Positions 4,490 through 5,465 of a stretch of DNA of 5,465 bases are shown piece after piece (the first letter of the stretch is position 1; each line of letters opens with the position of its first letter). Where the stretch lies: contig CALLPU010000055.1 in NCBI GenBank assembly GCA_938016235.1, positions 1 to 5,465 on the forward strand. The letters run 5' to 3'. The position numbers and the translations under genes are program-made. This DNA is from an uncultured Granulosicoccus sp. (GTDB lineage Bacteria; Pseudomonadota; Gammaproteobacteria; Granulosicoccales; Granulosicoccaceae). Under the pieces are notes generated by a model. That model worked only from the letters and a program-made list of their open reading frames with translations. It was not told the DNA's origin and searched no databases.

Positions 4490-5465
4490 ACGCCAGTCGT
4501 GTGCATCGCTTGAACGCAAGGCCAGCGGCTGCCTGGTGGGTAAGTGGTGCATTGGCGGTCAGTGTCATTGGATTACTGACCGTTTCACCCCTGGTTGCCA
4601 TGCTAATTCAAGCGGGCGCCATTGATTGGGTATCCCTGTTTAACAACACCTATGTACAACGCGTGACGCGTTTCAGCGTCACGCAAGCCTTTTTCTCTAC
4701 CGTACTATCGCTGGTGTTTGCGTTACCCGTGGCGCTGGCGTTGGCTCATCGCCGGCATTTTGCAGGCCGCACGCTTATCGTCAATCTGTTCAGCCTGTCG
4801 CTGGTGATACCTACCATTGTGGCTATCTACGGGATAGTAGCGGTGTTCGGCCGCACCGGCTGGTTCAACGTTGCACTGGAGGCGGTGTCTTTACCTGCCT
4901 TGTCGCTCTATGGACTCACCGGCATTCTCATCGCTCACGTGTTTTTCAACATGCCATTGGCAGCACGAATACTGTTGCTAAGCCTGGAGAACATTCCGAT
5001 GGAAAACTGGCGCCTGGCCAGACAACTGGGCATGGGGCCGCTGGCCGTATTTCGATTTATCGAATGGCCATCCATCAAGTCCCAGTTACCGGGTGTAGCG
5101 CTGCTGATCTTTACGTTATGTTTTACCAGTTTCGCCATCGTCATGACGCTGGGCGGCGGACCAAGAGCCACCACCGTGGAAGTTGCCATTTATCAGGCCT
5201 TGCGATTCGACTTTGATATCTCACTGGCCGTTGCGCTCGCCATCGTTCAGTTAACGGTGTGCGTTGCACTGATGGCACTGAGCACCCTGTTTCGCCATGA
5301 CTCCACGCTCAGCTTTTCTGCCTACTCACCAAACCTGCCACATAAACAGCCCACCACACACCTGGCGCTTCCCGGATCGATCTGGTCAGGTGTAACCTGG
5401 AACAGCCTGCACATCATTGTCATTGCTGCTGCTACTGCTTTCGTGCTGCTCCCACTGCTGGCACT
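4486..5465 (+). CDS. thiP: Thiamine ABC transporter permease ThiP (3' end outside window)
   Basis: ThiP is the inner-membrane permease of the thiamine/TPP importer. GTG 4486 overlaps the thiB stop by four bases (GTGA), so translation is probably coupled. About 326 residues are visible of a protein that is normally over 500. The N-terminus is cytoplasmic and basic, followed by hydrophobic segments at roughly 17-43, 68-88, 97-121, 136-166, 202-225, 245-267 and 306-326. Blocks shared with E. coli ThiP include Y-G-L-T-G-I-L-I-A-H-V-F-F-N at 142-155, the EAA-type coupling loop starting E-N-I-P at 168 with L-G-M at 181-183 and F-I-E-W-P at 191-195, and L-G-G-G-P-R-A-T-T-V-E at 222-232 followed by Y-Q-A-L at 236-239. 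This is the first of two permease halves fused in ThiP. thiQ, encoding the ATPase, is expected downstream. Confidence 0.95.
   Translation, partial: MNASRVHRLNARPAAAWWVSGALAVSVIGLLTVSPLVAMLIQAGAIDWVSLFNNTYVQRVTRFSVTQAFFSTVLSLVFALPVALALAHRRHFAGRTLIVNLFSLSLVIPTIVAIYGIVAVFGRTGWFNVALEAVSLPALSLYGLTGILIAHVFFNMPLAARILLLSLENIPMENWRLARQLGMGPLAVFRFIEWPSIKSQLPGVALLIFTLCFTSFAIVMTLGGGPRATTVEVAIYQALRFDFDISLAVALAIVQLTVCVALMALSTLFRHDSTLSFSAYSPNLPHKQPTTHLALPGSIWSGVTWNSLHIIVIAAATAFVLLPLLA

Overview
The window is an ordinary stretch of a proteobacterial, most likely gammaproteobacterial, chromosome of moderately high GC. Protein similarity points there: DTD and the thiamine transporter proteins closely resemble E. 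coli counterparts, a lipid A-type acyltransferase implies a Gram-negative outer membrane, and HisB is the monofunctional form. No genus can be named from sequence alone. I see no mobile element, CRISPR array, tRNA or rRNA.

Layout, left to right. On the minus strand are the first codons of a probable hisH (1-17), hisB (165-758, GTG start fixed by a strong ribosome binding site), dtd (907-1344) and a small single-domain rhodanese (1665-2096). Divergently, on the plus strand, lie an LpxL/HtrB-type acyltransferase (2200-3096), then an intergenic region that ends in a clear TPP riboswitch (about 3271-3370), then thiB (3422-4489) and thiP (4486 to the window edge), which overlap by four bases. A thiQ ATPase gene would be expected just beyond the window.

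How they work together: hisB-hisH belong to histidine biosynthesis. dtd is a tRNA proofreading gene. The rhodanese and acyltransferase are separate housekeeping functions that share a divergent promoter region. thiB-thiP form a thiamine/TPP importer switched off by intracellular TPP through the riboswitch.

Nothing here looks like a new system. The points most worth a second look are: a specific pairing model for how the riboswitch hides the thiB ribosome binding site; a Trp-to-Val change in the predicted thiamine pocket of ThiB; and a cluster of GGAA-N-TTC dyads, including a 16-base palindrome, upstream of dtd.
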